Positions 1 to 9,427 of a stretch of DNA of 64,000 bases are shown one piece after another. Both the position numbers and the translations under genes were made by a program. The notes beneath the pieces were generated by a model that was given only the letters and a program-made list of their open reading frames with translations, was not told where the DNA came from and did not search any database. Within the stretch, counting starts at the first letter, position 1; each line of letters opens with the position of its first letter. Origin of the DNA: Lewinellaceae bacterium (GTDB lineage Bacteria > Bacteroidota > Bacteroidia > Chitinophagales > Saprospiraceae); contig JACJYG010000005.1 of the NCBI GenBank assembly GCA_020636215.1, forward strand, positions 310,001 through 374,000, written 5' to 3'.

Positions 1-1299
1 TAGCTGCACTGCTATTCCTCCGATGGCGATCAGGGATAAGAGCAGCAGTTGCATTTTTACCAGCGCTAAAAACTTGGAAAGCAATAAGGCCCAGTTGGGG
101 ATGGGGTTGATGTCCAACAGTTGGTTCATGCGGCTTATCCTTGCGCGGAACACCAGCATTCCGGCATACAAAAAAGTGAGCACCTGGATGATCTCCAAAA
201 ACAGAAATGCAGGCGCCCGCAGCATAGCCCAGGTTACCGGCAGGGCCTTGATGCCATAAGGCGGATTGAACTGTGCCTGCTGGAAGAAAATGAATAAAAT
301 GCCGGCCAGGAGTATACTGATAAATAACCAGCTGGTGGTGATATACCGGAAGTCGCTTTGGGATAAAGCCCAGCTTGTTTTCAACTGCTGGCCAAAGGAG
401 AAATCATAGCTGACTTTTGGTAAAGAGACAGTCGTAATGCTTCCAAAATTGTGCTTTTTTGTTGTGCTTTCCTTACCCCTTTTTAGCCGAATGGAAATGG
501 CGTTTTGCCCAAAGCTGAAATATTTGTACACCAGCCCGATAATCAAAGCCGAAATACCCAGCCACAGTAAGCGGTTGTAAATGAGAACGCTTTCCACCGG
601 GAGCAGCCGTTCGTTTCGTTCGGCCATAGTCCAGTAGCGGGTGGAATAATCGATCGCCCGCTGTCCAAAAGGATCGAGTATCGCCGCCAGATATTGCTGA
701 CTGGGATCTCCATGTATTCCGGCAACAATGCCTTGAATAAAAAGTAGCAAGAGTACGGTAATGAAACCCGCATAAATGTTTCGGGTAAATGTCACAATCG
801 CAAAGACGATCGCCCCAAACAATAAAATATTCGGCAGGATATACACTACATAGGCTTGCAAATAGGCTGCAAGATGGAATGGCCCGATCCGTTCTGCCTG
901 CACCCCCGGCATCCGGGCGCCAATGAACAGGCCAATGCCTATGGTGCTGATGATAAACAGAACGACGATCAGTGCGCTCGCGAATTTGGCGCTCAGGTAG
1001 CTGTTTTTGGTGAAGGGGTAAGTGTACAGAATGTGGTGCATATTACTCTGAAAATCCCGATAAACCGACAACCCTATAATTGCAGGAAGTAGGAATAATA
1101 CTAATTTGTGCAAGTAATTGAGGATGAAGTTGAGCTCGAAAGGCGCATTGAGTATCCTCCCCGAATCTCCGCCGCCTGCTTCACTGGCCGTCCCCCACAT
1201 TATTCCCGCGGCCATCAAAAAGAAAACGGCCGCATAAATATAAACCGAGGGCTGCCGCGCCCAGTGCTGGAGTTCGTATCGGAAAATAGTGGTGAACAT
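1..1299 (-). CDS. ABC-2 type transporter permease (partial, C-terminus beyond window)
   Basis: The minus-strand frame is open from an ATG at 1299 to the window edge, so at least 433 residues are present and the 3' end is missing. The translation begins MFTTIFRYELQHWARQPSVY and has repeated hydrophobic membrane segments in its first third, with a second hydrophobic block near the edge, as in ABC-2 permeases. The ATPase gene ends only 15 bp upstream on the same strand, so the two should form one exporter. Bacteroidota have very long permeases of this type with an M1-aminopeptidase-like C-terminal domain, and the open frame at the edge would allow that here, but this cannot be seen. The substrate is unknown. 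The family call is fairly sure; the peptidase idea is inference. Confidence 0.75.
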   Translation of the reverse strand, partial: MFTTIFRYELQHWARQPSVYIYAAVFFLMAAGIMWGTASEAGGGDSGRILNAPFELNFILNYLHKLVLFLLPAIIGLSVYRDFQSNMHHILYTYPFTKNSYLSAKFASALIVVLFIISTIGIGLFIGARMPGVQAERIGPFHLAAYLQAYVVYILPNILLFGAIVFAIVTFTRNIYAGFITVLLLLFIQGIVAGIHGDPSQQYLAAILDPFGQRAIDYSTRYWTMAERNERLLPVESVLIYNRLLWLGISALIIGLVYKYFSFGQNAISIRLKRGKESTTKKHNFGSITTVSLPKVSYDFSFGQQLKTSWALSQSDFRYITTSWLFISILLAGILFIFFQQAQFNPPYGIKALPVTWAMLRAPAFLFLEIIQVLTFLYAGMLVFRARISRMNQLLDINPIPNWALLLSKFLALVKMQLLLLSLIAIGGIAVQL

Positions 1300-1314
1300 G
1301 GCTGGCCTGTTTTT

Positions 1315-2280
1315 TTAAATTGAGTCAGGCCGGGTTGAAATCGGAAGCCGGAAATCGGAAATTCCGCCTTCGCCTTCCGCCTTCCGTTTTCCCACTTCCG
1401 CCTTCCCGGGGCCTTCCCTCAGCGCGATGAAATAGACATCCTCCAACTGTGGCTGGGTGGGCGTAAATTCAGCGGCCGGCCGTTCTGCGGCATGCACCCT
1501 GATCTGTATGGAATGGTCGTGCTGGTATTGAGCGGAAAGAACAGGGAATAAGGCTTCCATGCTTTCCAGTTCTTCCCGGCTTACCGTCCTGGCCCATATC
1601 TGGCCTGCCAATGCTGCTGTGGCAGCGGTAGGTTTGAGGTGTTGCAGGACTCGCCCGCCATTCATGATGGCCATATCCGTGCACAGGTCCTTGACGTCGT
1701 CGACGATGTGGGTGGAAAAAATGACTGTATTTTTCGCGCCGATCTCCCGCAGAATATTCAAAAAGCGATTGCGTTCCGCCGGGTCTAATCCAGCCGTGGG
1801 CTCGTCTACAATGATCAGCTTGGGGTTGTTGAGCAATAACTGGGCGATGCCGAAACGCTGTTTCATGCCGCCGGAAAAGCCATCCACATGCTTTCTGCGT
1901 ACCTCGCTTAGGTTGGTGGTCTCCAGTACAGCCTCGATCAGTTTGCTGCGTTCCCGTTTCGAATGTATTCCCTTTAGCCTGGCCAGATAATCTAGCAAGT
2001 TCTGGGCGGAAATTTTGGGGTATACGCCAAAGTCCTGAGGCAAGTAGCCCAGTATTTTCCGAAGGCTCATGGGGTCTTTCTGTACATCGATGCCCCCAAA
2101 AGTGATGCTACCCGAGTCGGGGCGCTGCAAGGTAGCGGCCGTTCGCATCAGGGTGGACTTCCCGGCCCCGTTGGGCCCTAACAAGCCAAACATGCCCGGC
2201 CCAATTTCAAGGTTGAGGTTATCGATGGCCTTTACGCCATTGGGGTATACTTTCGTGAGCTTTGTTATATTTAAATTCAT
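1315..2280 (-). CDS. ABC transporter ATP-binding protein
   Basis: A 321-residue ATPase that powers the adjacent permease at the cytoplasmic face of the membrane. Visible motifs are Walker A GPNGAGKST (about residues 35-43), Q-loop Gln82, a signature reading FSGGMKQR (135-142), Walker B LIIVDEP (155-161) and the switch His191. I chose the ATG at 2280 because the family begins there (MNLNITKLTKVYPNG); the frame stays open upstream to 2439 but that stretch does not resemble the family. The last 30 or so residues (GKAEVGKRKAEGEGG and following) are low-complexity and arise from a purine-rich repeat at 1320-1410, so the native C-terminus may have been extended by repeat DNA. The LytS/LytTR pair transcribed divergently from about 200 bp away may control it. 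Confidence 0.9.
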   Translation of the reverse strand: MNLNITKLTKVYPNGVKAIDNLNLEIGPGMFGLLGPNGAGKSTLMRTAATLQRPDSGSITFGGIDVQKDPMSLRKILGYLPQDFGVYPKISAQNLLDYLARLKGIHSKRERSKLIEAVLETTNLSEVRRKHVDGFSGGMKQRFGIAQLLLNNPKLIIVDEPTAGLDPAERNRFLNILREIGAKNTVIFSTHIVDDVKDLCTDMAIMNGGRVLQHLKPTAATAALAGQIWARTVSREELESMEALFPVLSAQYQHDHSIQIRVHAAERPAAEFTPTQPQLEDVYFIALREGPGKAEVGKRKAEGEGGISDFRLPISTRPDSI

Positions 2281-2480
2281 AAGGCCCGCTTTTTTATTCC
2301 AAACAGCTTCTAAAGTACGGAGGAAAGCAGCCTTGCTCAAAAGAGGATGATGAAGGCGCCCCGGGCCATGACAAAAGGGCCAAATTCCCTTGCCAAATGA
2401 TTTTGGCCGGTTTACCACGGCAAACAGGGCGTTGGCCATTAAAATTGGGAACTGGCGTTTTCTTTTTAGTTTATTTGACT

Positions 2481-3962
2481 ATGAAAAAAATCGAACACTT
2501 CCTGTTATCCAATACGGTTTGGATGTTCTTTACGGCCATCCTTCTCCTAAGTTATATTATGATGGCAGAGGCCGGGAAGTATTCCTGGAGCCTCTATGGC
2601 GGGTACACCCTTTCTGTTAGTGTCCTGTTTGCGCCGGTGCTGGCCTTCAGTGGATTCCGGCGGTGGTTGAAAGAGCATTTGGGGCGAATTCAATATAATA
2701 TGCTCTGGCTCTTTTGTTTTGTAGCGCTTCCTTTACTGCTGGCCTGGGGGAGTTTTAACCTTTTTGAGAAACTGCCGTTGATGCCCGGCGATTATGAGTC
2801 CGGCCCCGGCCCTGGCGGCCAGATCGTCAGGAGTGTAGGGATAGCCCTGTTGTTAGTGGAAATGATGATCCAGTTGAATGGCTACTTGCGGAAGCAATTC
2901 TACTCACGCCAGTGGTTAAAGCGGCTCAGCCTTGAAAGAACCATCCTTAGTGTATTGTTGCTGATAGCAGTGCTCGGCATTATCAGCAATAACCTTCTTA
3001 TGGAAAACACCGGATTGCTGAAGAGCAGGACGATCCTCCAGTTCATTAGCTATACCATTCAGCTATTCCTCATCTTATTGGGTTACTATTTCTTCTATTT
3101 TGTAAACCATTATTTCCTGATCAATAAACTGCTTCGCCAAAAAGGCATCCTTTACTATCTTTTTGGGCTGGCCGCAACCATTTTGCTTTTTTATCCGATC
3201 ATAAGCCAATTGACCACCTTTCTGCCCATTTTCGATCAAGAGAATGGCGGGCACGGATCAAAGGATTCCGTTTTTCAGGAAGATACTTACGCGGTCATCC
3301 CCATGATGATCATGTTGTTGAGTATCCCAATGATCCTGGCCATACAGTGGTTTAAACAAAGCAGCGAAATCGCCAACCTGGAAAAGGAAAAAACGGCCAC
3401 GGAACTCAGCTTGCTGAAGCAACAGGTCAACCCCCACTTCTTCTTCAATACGCTGAATAATTTGTACGCCCTGAGCCTGACAAAGGATAAGCAAACGCCG
3501 GAGGTGATCCTGCAACTGTCGGAGTTGATGCGCTACGTGATCTATAAAGGCAAAGAAGAAAAGGCCGCCCTGGCGGAAGAGATTAAGTATATCGAGGACT
3601 ATATTCACCTGCAACAGATCCGGTTGCATAAAAAGCTTGACTATCAGTTTGAACAGGAAGTTGCCGATGGCCATTTGCAGATCCCGCCCCTTTTATTTAT
3701 TATTCTGGTGGAGAATGCCTTCAAGCACGGTGTCGAGCCGGCTGAGCGGGATAGTTTTCTGCACCTTTCATTGAAAAGTGACAAAAACAGCTTGCTGTTC
3801 ACCTGTGAAAATTCGGTAGAAGAAAACGCAGCGAACGAAAAAGGGATCGGCTTGGACAACCTCCGGCGCAGGCTGGCCTTACTCTTCCCTGGCCAACACC
3901 AACTGATCGTGGAGAAAGGCCAGCATACCTTCAAAGCAATGCTTAAATTAGCACTATGTTGA
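2481..3962 (+). CDS. LytS/YehU-type sensor histidine kinase
   Basis: A 493-residue membrane histidine kinase of the His_kinase (PF06580) type. Several hydrophobic segments fill the first 290 or so residues, followed by a short coiled linker rich in Glu and Lys and the phosphoacceptor region QQVNPHFFFNTLNNLYAL (His near 318). An N-box (ENAFKHG, about 411) and a G-box (KGIGLDNLRRRL, about 453) follow. The ATG at 2481 was preferred to the open frame from 2397 because MKKIEHF begins the membrane region naturally. The stop overlaps the start of the response regulator by 7 bp, so the two are co-translated. The signal sensed is unknown. Its position next to an ABC exporter suggests that it responds to envelope stress or an export substrate (inference). 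Confidence 0.9.
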   Translation: MKKIEHFLLSNTVWMFFTAILLLSYIMMAEAGKYSWSLYGGYTLSVSVLFAPVLAFSGFRRWLKEHLGRIQYNMLWLFCFVALPLLLAWGSFNLFEKLPLMPGDYESGPGPGGQIVRSVGIALLLVEMMIQLNGYLRKQFYSRQWLKRLSLERTILSVLLLIAVLGIISNNLLMENTGLLKSRTILQFISYTIQLFLILLGYYFFYFVNHYFLINKLLRQKGILYYLFGLAATILLFYPIISQLTTFLPIFDQENGGHGSKDSVFQEDTYAVIPMMIMLLSIPMILAIQWFKQSSEIANLEKEKTATELSLLKQQVNPHFFFNTLNNLYALSLTKDKQTPEVILQLSELMRYVIYKGKEEKAALAEEIKYIEDYIHLQQIRLHKKLDYQFEQEVADGHLQIPPLLFIILVENAFKHGVEPAERDSFLHLSLKSDKNSLLFTCENSVEENAANEKGIGLDNLRRRLALLFPGQHQLIVEKGQHTFKAMLKLALC

Positions 3963-4675
3963 AATTGCGTTCCCTTATCATTGATGACGAGCCTCTGGCG
4001 CATAAAGTGATCCTGGAATATGCACGGGAGGCGCCCTTCCTGGAAATCGTCGGGCAGTGTTATCTGGCTACAGAAGCCTTATCCTTTTTGAGCAGCCAGT
4101 CCGTTGATTTGATCTTTCTGGATATACAGATGCCTAAACTGAAGGGCCTGGATTTTTTAAGGACGCTGCCAAGGAAACCGATCGTAATTGTCACCTCGGC
4201 CCATGAGGAATACGCTTTGGAAAGCTATGAGCTGGATGTGTGCGATTATTTGCTGAAGCCATTCCGCTTCAGCCGCTTTTTAAAGGCCGTCAATAAAGCG
4301 CAACTCCTGGCCCAGCAATCGCAAAACCCGGCCCCGCTTCCCCCGTCCAGTCCGTTGGAGGAGGAGCCCCGGCAGTTATTCATTAAGGCAGACAAGCGCT
4401 TGATACAGGTCGAGCTGACAGAGGTGTATTTCCTGGAAAGTTATGGGAATTTCGTCAAGGTTTGGCTGGCGGATACTTTTCATCTGACCGCTCGCACCTT
4501 GTCTGGTTTTGAAGCAGAACTGCCGGAAAGCGACTTTTTTCGCATCCACAAGTCCTACATCATCAACCGGAAATATATCCGTTATGTGGAGGGCAATACC
4601 CTGGCCCTGAAAAATGATAAAACCCTGCCGATAGGAAAAAATTACCGGCAGGGCTTTATGCAGTTTATTTCATGA
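3956..4675 (+). CDS. LytTR-family response regulator
   Basis: A 239-residue regulator with an N-terminal receiver domain and a C-terminal LytTR DNA-binding domain. The receiver shows the acidic pair in LIIDDEP (Asp10, Asp11), the phosphoacceptor Asp56 in LIFLDIQMPK and the conserved Lys in DYLLKPF (near 108). The LytTR part runs from about 140 to the end (LIQVELTEVYFLESYGNFVK, later FFRIHKSYIIN). The gene overlaps the kinase by 7 bp and is its cognate partner. It ends 7 bp before the convergent symporter gene, so no separate terminator fits between them. Its target is most plausibly the divergent ABC transporter operon (inference). Confidence 0.92.
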   Translation: MLKLRSLIIDDEPLAHKVILEYAREAPFLEIVGQCYLATEALSFLSSQSVDLIFLDIQMPKLKGLDFLRTLPRKPIVIVTSAHEEYALESYELDVCDYLLKPFRFSRFLKAVNKAQLLAQQSQNPAPLPPSSPLEEEPRQLFIKADKRLIQVELTEVYFLESYGNFVKVWLADTFHLTARTLSGFEAELPESDFFRIHKSYIINRKYIRYVEGNTLALKNDKTLPIGKNYRQGFMQFIS

Positions 4676-4682
4676 AATCTCC

Positions 4683-6248
4683 TTAATCATAGGACTTGAT
4701 CTCCCCACTCCGAATACCTCCAAGGTACTTCTGCACCTCTTTGCGCACCACCGGAAGCAGAATGACCAGACCGATCATGTTCGGCACCACCATAGCAAAG
4801 ATCATGGCGTCGGAAAAGTCGGTCACGGCGCCAAGGCTGGCGGCGGAGCCCAGAATGACGAACAGGCAGAACAGCACCTTGTAGGTGTAGTCGGCGATCT
4901 TGGAGCGGCCAAAGAGGAATAACCAGCTTTGCAGGCCATAATACGACCAGGACAACATGGTGGAGAAGGCGAACAACACCACCGCGACGGTCAGGACGTA
5001 AGGGAACCAGGGGATCACCTCGGCGAAAGCCAGCGAGGTGAGGGTAACCCCGCCGACGCGCTCACCGGTAGCGGAAAGCATGACGTTGTTGTTCACTACA
5101 TCACTGTATACGAAGTGGGCGTCCATATTGTATATGACGATAACCAACGCGGTCATGGTACAGACCACCACGGTGTCGATAAAGGGCTCGAGCAGGGCTA
5201 CAATACCTTCACTTGCGGCATATTCCGTGCGCACAGCCGAGTGGGCGATGGCGGCGGAACCGACACCGGCCTCATTGGAGAAAGCTGCGCGGCGAAAGCC
5301 CTGCACCAGTACACCAACAAAACCGCCGCTGATGCCGGCGGCGGAGAATGCGCCGGAGAAGATTATACCGAAAGCTTTGGGAATCAGAGTGAAATGCCCC
5401 AGGACGATGATCAGCGCCGCCAGTACATATATGCCGCACATGAAAGGTACTACCCGCTCCGTCACCGATCCGATCCGCTTGATGCCACCGATGATCACCA
5501 GGGCAACGATCGATGCCATTACGACTCCGAACACCAGGCCGGCCGAGCCGGAAGTGGCGCCGATCATGGCATTGAACTGTTCCGCTGCCTGGTTGGCCTG
5601 GAACATGTTGCCGCCTCCGAAAGAACCACCGATACACATGATAGCGAAGAAGACAGCCAGCACCTTGCCTAGTCCGCCCAGGCCTTTTTCCTTCAACCCC
5701 TTGGTCAGGTAGTACATCGGGCCGCCATAAACGGTGCCGTCCGGGCCTACATCCCGGTATTTTACGCCCAGTGTACATTCTGTAAACTTGGAGGCCATAC
5801 CCAACAGGCCCGCCAGGATCATCCAGAAGGTGGCGCCCGGGCCCCCGATGGAAACCGCGATGGCTACTCCCGCAATGTTGCCCAGGCCCACGGTGCCCGA
5901 CAAAGCGGCAGTCAGCGCCTGAAAGTGCGAAACCTCGCCCTCATCATCCGGGTTGGAGTATTTTCCGCGCACCGTATCGATAGCGGTTTTGAATCCCGTG
6001 AACTGGATGAAACGGAAGTATAGGGTGAAAATGGTCGCTCCGGTCAGCAACAGAATAATCACAATAGGCATGGCTGTTGTCGCCGATTCGCCCAGTTGAA
6101 CAGAGTAAAAGACTATGCCGGCTACCGCATCGGTGAAAGGTTGGAATTTCTCGTTGATCAATTGATCCCATCCTTTTTCAGCCTCCTGGGCTAAAAGAGC
6201 CAGTGGTGTCAGTAGGCTTGCAAAAAGTAACAGTAAACTTCTTCTCAT
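4683..6248 (-). CDS. Alanine/glycine:cation (Na+) symporter, AGCS family
   Basis: A 521-residue inner-membrane symporter that imports small amino acids with sodium. The AGCS hallmarks are visible: GTVGLGNIAGVAIA (about 115-128), GGPGATFWM, a KFTECTLGVKYRD motif after that helix, and FSTMLSWSYYG near residue 430. Alternating hydrophobic segments continue to the C-terminus. The N-terminus carries a cleavable-looking signal (MRRSLLLLFASLLTPLALLA), an extension common in Bacteroidota members compared with classic AlsT proteins. It is convergent with the LytTR gene and divergent from the sigma factor, so it is probably monocistronic. Alanine or glycine are the known family substrates; which one applies is not visible. 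Confidence 0.92.
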   Translation of the reverse strand: MRRSLLLLFASLLTPLALLAQEAEKGWDQLINEKFQPFTDAVAGIVFYSVQLGESATTAMPIVIILLLTGATIFTLYFRFIQFTGFKTAIDTVRGKYSNPDDEGEVSHFQALTAALSGTVGLGNIAGVAIAVSIGGPGATFWMILAGLLGMASKFTECTLGVKYRDVGPDGTVYGGPMYYLTKGLKEKGLGGLGKVLAVFFAIMCIGGSFGGGNMFQANQAAEQFNAMIGATSGSAGLVFGVVMASIVALVIIGGIKRIGSVTERVVPFMCGIYVLAALIIVLGHFTLIPKAFGIIFSGAFSAAGISGGFVGVLVQGFRRAAFSNEAGVGSAAIAHSAVRTEYAASEGIVALLEPFIDTVVVCTMTALVIVIYNMDAHFVYSDVVNNNVMLSATGERVGGVTLTSLAFAEVIPWFPYVLTVAVVLFAFSTMLSWSYYGLQSWLFLFGRSKIADYTYKVLFCLFVILGSAASLGAVTDFSDAMIFAMVVPNMIGLVILLPVVRKEVQKYLGGIRSGEIKSYD

Positions 6249-6446
6249 GGGTGTTATTAATTAACGTTTTTGCCAGGGTAAAAAAAAGACGCGTCAATGT
6301 ATCGGTTTATTCGCATTTATTCAAAAAAATGCCTTTTTTATTTGGGGCTTGGCAATTAACTGCTCCTTTGTTTTGGGATGTATTGAAGGGAAATGCTAAT
6401 TTAGCCATCGCGCTGTCGGATCTGACAGCCATAATAGGTAATCCCC

Positions 6447-7001
6447 TTGCAGCAAGAATATACTGACCAGGAATTGCAAGAGCTGTTGGCCAGGGATAGC
6501 GAGCAGGCTATCATCCTCATCTTTCAGCGCTACTATAGTTTTCTTTGCCAGGCAGTTTATAAAATCATTCCCGACGAAAATTTGGTGGAAGACCTCGCCC
6601 AGGAGGTTTTTTTCGAACTGTGGCGCAAACGGGAAAAACTTCAGGTGAACACTTCCCTGAAAGCCTATCTGCGAAGGGCAGGCGTCAACCGGGCCCTCAA
6701 CTATATTCGGGATCAGAAGATTCGCTTTGATGTTGATGATACAGAGACTCCACTGGCCAGCAAGGCCCCAACCGCCGGTCAACTCATGGAGGCCGAAGAG
6801 TTACAGGCAGCTATCGATCAGGCCGTTGACCAATTGCCGGAACGATGCCGCATCGTCTTTGCCCTGAGCCGCTTTGAAGATATGTCTTATATTGAGATCG
6901 CCACGCAGCTCGGCATCTCAGTGAAAACGGTGGAAAATCAGATATCTAAAGCACTCCGGCTACTGCGGGATGCCCTGGCGGGCTACCTTGGGGAGCGATG
7001 A
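6447..7001 (+). CDS. RNA polymerase ECF sigma-70 factor
   Basis: A 184-residue ECF sigma factor. Region 2 is visible at about residues 22-85 (LIFQRYYSFLCQAVYKI, then LVEDLAQEVFFELWRKR), and region 4 at about 125-178 (LPERCRIVFALSRFEDMSYI, then IATQLGISVKTVENQI). The frame begins with TTG at 6447 (TTG CAG CAA GAA); no ATG is placed suitably upstream, so a TTG start is likely. The FecR-type anti-sigma gene follows after 229 bp of repeat-containing DNA. Such pairs usually control a neighbouring SusC-type receptor, but none follows here. Confidence 0.92.
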   Translation: MQQEYTDQELQELLARDSEQAIILIFQRYYSFLCQAVYKIIPDENLVEDLAQEVFFELWRKREKLQVNTSLKAYLRRAGVNRALNYIRDQKIRFDVDDTETPLASKAPTAGQLMEAEELQAAIDQAVDQLPERCRIVFALSRFEDMSYIEIATQLGISVKTVENQISKALRLLRDALAGYLGER

Positions 7002-7028
7002 ATACAATGCTTAAATGCGAGAATGCCT

Positions 7029-7108
7029 AAATGCGAGAATGCTTAAATGATCAGGATGGAAAATATTCATACATTCACGCATTCTTGCATTCTTGCATTC
7101 ACGCATTT
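7029..7108. repeat. Imperfect inverted repeat between sigma factor and FecR genes
   Basis: The 14-mer AAATGCGAGAATGC occurs at 7013-7026 and again at 7029-7042. Its near-complement GCATTCACGCATTT lies at 7095-7108 and pairs with 13 of 14 positions. The intervening DNA contains more GCATTC units. The result is a hairpin-forming array that could weaken read-through from the sigma gene into the anti-sigma gene. The function is inference. Confidence 0.6.
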
Positions 7109-7230
7109 ACTCATTCTCACAACCCCCCAAATGTAAGACGCCTGACAAACGCGGCAATACAATTAAAAAGTTTCCAACCCGGTAGGGGAGGGTGGGCGGA
7201 ACAGTGTCATAAAAGGGAAGAAAAAAGGAA

Positions 7231-8235
7231 ATGGAGATTTCGAAATACATACTGCTCTTTCACAAGAAGCTGAAAGGCGAGATCAAACCCGAAGAAGACC
7301 AGGCGCTTACGGAATGGATGTCCCGTGAGGAAGGCCAGGTTTTTGCCCGCCAAATGGAAAAAACCTGGGAAGCCAGTGGCCGCTACAAACAAGGCTATGA
7401 ACCGGACACTGCCGCCGGCCTGGCTCGTTTCCGGGAACGCCTGGCGGCTGAAAAAAGCCGGCCGAGCCCGCTGCGGGCCAGCGCAGGAAGCCGCTACCGC
7501 TGGATGGCCGCCGCCGCTGCCGTGGCCCTGCTGTTGGTCGCCGGCTGGTGGATGTTGTCCAACCGGGCAAGCGAAGGAGCTAACATCCTGGCCTTTTCTA
7601 CTGCCATTGGAGAAACCCTCGAAGTACCCCTGCCCGATGGTTCCACAATAATACTGAATGAAAGTTCGCTGCTCACATTGGCAAAAGATTTCCGGACTGC
7701 CGGCAGTAGGCAGGTAGAACTGAGTGGCGAAGCATATTTTAAGGTGGCCTCAAACCCAAACCGCCCCTTCGTCATCTCCACTTCAGAAACCCAGGTGGAG
7801 GTGCTGGGCACCGCTTTCAACCTGCGCGCCTATCCCGACGAAGCTTTTACCGAAGTGGAAGTGGAAGAGGGGCTGGTTCGTTTTAAAGGCCGGAAAAGTG
7901 GCGAAACCATGAAACTTTCCGCCGGCCAACGGGGCATCTGCCGCCACGGAAAAACTTTGGCGGAACGGCCTTCTCCTGAATTGAACGCCCACTCCTGGCG
8001 CACCCACCGCCTGGAATTCCGGGATACCCCCCTCCAACTGGCCCTGCCGGATATCGAGCGCTACTTCAATGTGACACTGGAAGTGGAAAACAGCCTGTCA
8101 GCCGATTGTGGCCTGACTATGGCTTTTGAACAGGACTCTCTCGATGTGGTGCTGAAAGCCCTCCAACTCATTTACCATTTTGAAATAAAGGCGCTCGGTA
8201 ATGGCCACTACCTCCTGCAAAAAGGAGGCTGTTGA
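7231..8235 (+). CDS. FecR-family anti-sigma factor
   Basis: A 334-residue membrane-anchored anti-sigma factor, partner of the ECF sigma gene upstream. The N-terminal cytoplasmic part (about 1-85) precedes one transmembrane helix rich in Ala, Val and Leu (WMAAAAAVALLLVAGWWML, about 91-109). The periplasmic FecR domain follows (LPDGSTIILNESSLLTLAKD, then VELSGEAYFKV and TQVEVLGTAFNLRAY). The C-terminal DUF4974/STN-like domain is at about 260-330 (LEFRDTPLQLALPDIERYFN). A purine-rich stretch (GGGAAGAAAAAAGGA) lies just before the ATG. The gene is convergent with the DUF3570 gene 16 bp away. No TonB-dependent receptor follows, so the regulated target lies elsewhere. Confidence 0.9.
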   Translation: MEISKYILLFHKKLKGEIKPEEDQALTEWMSREEGQVFARQMEKTWEASGRYKQGYEPDTAAGLARFRERLAAEKSRPSPLRASAGSRYRWMAAAAAVALLLVAGWWMLSNRASEGANILAFSTAIGETLEVPLPDGSTIILNESSLLTLAKDFRTAGSRQVELSGEAYFKVASNPNRPFVISTSETQVEVLGTAFNLRAYPDEAFTEVEVEEGLVRFKGRKSGETMKLSAGQRGICRHGKTLAERPSPELNAHSWRTHRLEFRDTPLQLALPDIERYFNVTLEVENSLSADCGLTMAFEQDSLDVVLKALQLIYHFEIKALGNGHYLLQKGGC

Positions 8236-8251
8236 TTGAGGGTATCTTTTT

Positions 8252-9427
8252 TTAGAATTTTAACCCCCAGCTGGACCCGGCCGACCAGGCCCGCAAGCCG
8301 TCGCTCCGGCGGTAATGTACCACCCGTAAGGTGATTTGGCTAAGCTCGTTTCCCCGTCCTTGACGCAAAACACGTCTTTTCCACAATGGCGTAAGCTGAA
8401 TGCCTAAGCCGAATTTCTGGCTCTCCAGATCTCCCAGGTCATAGTCCGAGGTGTAATAGGTAGCTGCCATATCATGCCCTTCAAAAGGTGCAAAAAAGTC
8501 AGCTCCCTCTTGCCGGTGGTACCGGTACAGCGGCGTGAGAGCAAAACCCTGCCCTAATTTGATCGGCGCCTCAAATTCCAGGCTATGCGCCCGGATGCCA
8601 AAACTGTCCAGATAATAGCGGTAAAAAAGCCGCAATACCCAGCGGCTTCCTGTAAAATAGTTCACCCGCAGGCCCAAGGGCCATTTCCACCGTTGCCCGG
8701 GTAGCCGTTCGATTCGCGGCAGGGCTTCACCGGGGAAATATACCCGATGGAAAGGGGTGGATAACAGGCCTTCCTGCAAGGATACGCCGCCCGACAGCGC
8801 TACATTCATCCGCCGGTTGATGATGCGCTGGTACTGAAAATCGAATTGGTAGGAGAAACGGCGGTCCGTCTGAATGAATGGCTGCACGGTGTCCCGGAGT
8901 TCCTCCGGAAAATAAAGGACCAACCGGTCAAAAAAAGCCTGTCCACTCAGATAGAGGGCGCTTTGTCCCGCACCAAAGGGGCGGTACCACCCTCCACCAA
9001 GGTTAGTGGACAGGTAATCTGATTCGATGGACCCGCCCACCTCCCAATTGAAAGCGGAACCTTCAGCTTGCTGCTCCTGTTCCCACCCCAACTGAAGCGC
9101 TGCCCGGATATCGCTGCTTGAGGCCGAGGAAAGCCGGCTGTCTATCCGGTCGGTGGAAGCAGAAGAGTATGTGTTTACCGCTGCATCGATGGATAGCTTT
9201 CCTATGGTATCTACCGGAATAACCAAAATCAGCCGGCTGTCGTAGTCGGTAAGTTGCTGGGTGCCGATACCTCCGGTCACCGCGCTGTGGTCGCCATCCT
9301 GCTGATAATAATGGAACAGGAAATTCACATCGATGGGCGCTCGTGAAGTGGAATCTATCGCTGGTTGGGCATGGAGCACCCCACTGATGAGGGCGAGAAA
9401 TATGACGATCTTCAATTGCATCCGCAT
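8252..9427 (-). CDS. DUF3570 family outer-membrane protein
   Basis: A 391-residue exported protein with signal peptide MRMQLKIVIFLALISGVLHA. It opens with the DUF3570-like segment RAPIDVNFLFHYYQQDGDHS and then a long run of alternating, aromatic-rich strands ending SWGLKF, as expected for an outer-membrane beta-barrel with a C-terminal beta-signal. Its start overlaps the end of the DUF4266 gene by 16 bp, so the pair is translationally coupled. In other Bacteroidota and Proteobacteria, DUF4266 and DUF3570 genes sit together, often with an ApbE flavin transferase and a thioredoxin-like gene, and may serve an envelope redox function. Those extra genes are not in this window. The biochemical role is unknown. 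Confidence 0.8.
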   Translation of the reverse strand: MRMQLKIVIFLALISGVLHAQPAIDSTSRAPIDVNFLFHYYQQDGDHSAVTGGIGTQQLTDYDSRLILVIPVDTIGKLSIDAAVNTYSSASTDRIDSRLSSASSSDIRAALQLGWEQEQQAEGSAFNWEVGGSIESDYLSTNLGGGWYRPFGAGQSALYLSGQAFFDRLVLYFPEELRDTVQPFIQTDRRFSYQFDFQYQRIINRRMNVALSGGVSLQEGLLSTPFHRVYFPGEALPRIERLPGQRWKWPLGLRVNYFTGSRWVLRLFYRYYLDSFGIRAHSLEFEAPIKLGQGFALTPLYRYHRQEGADFFAPFEGHDMAATYYTSDYDLGDLESQKFGLGIQLTPLWKRRVLRQGRGNELSQITLRVVHYRRSDGLRAWSAGSSWGLKF

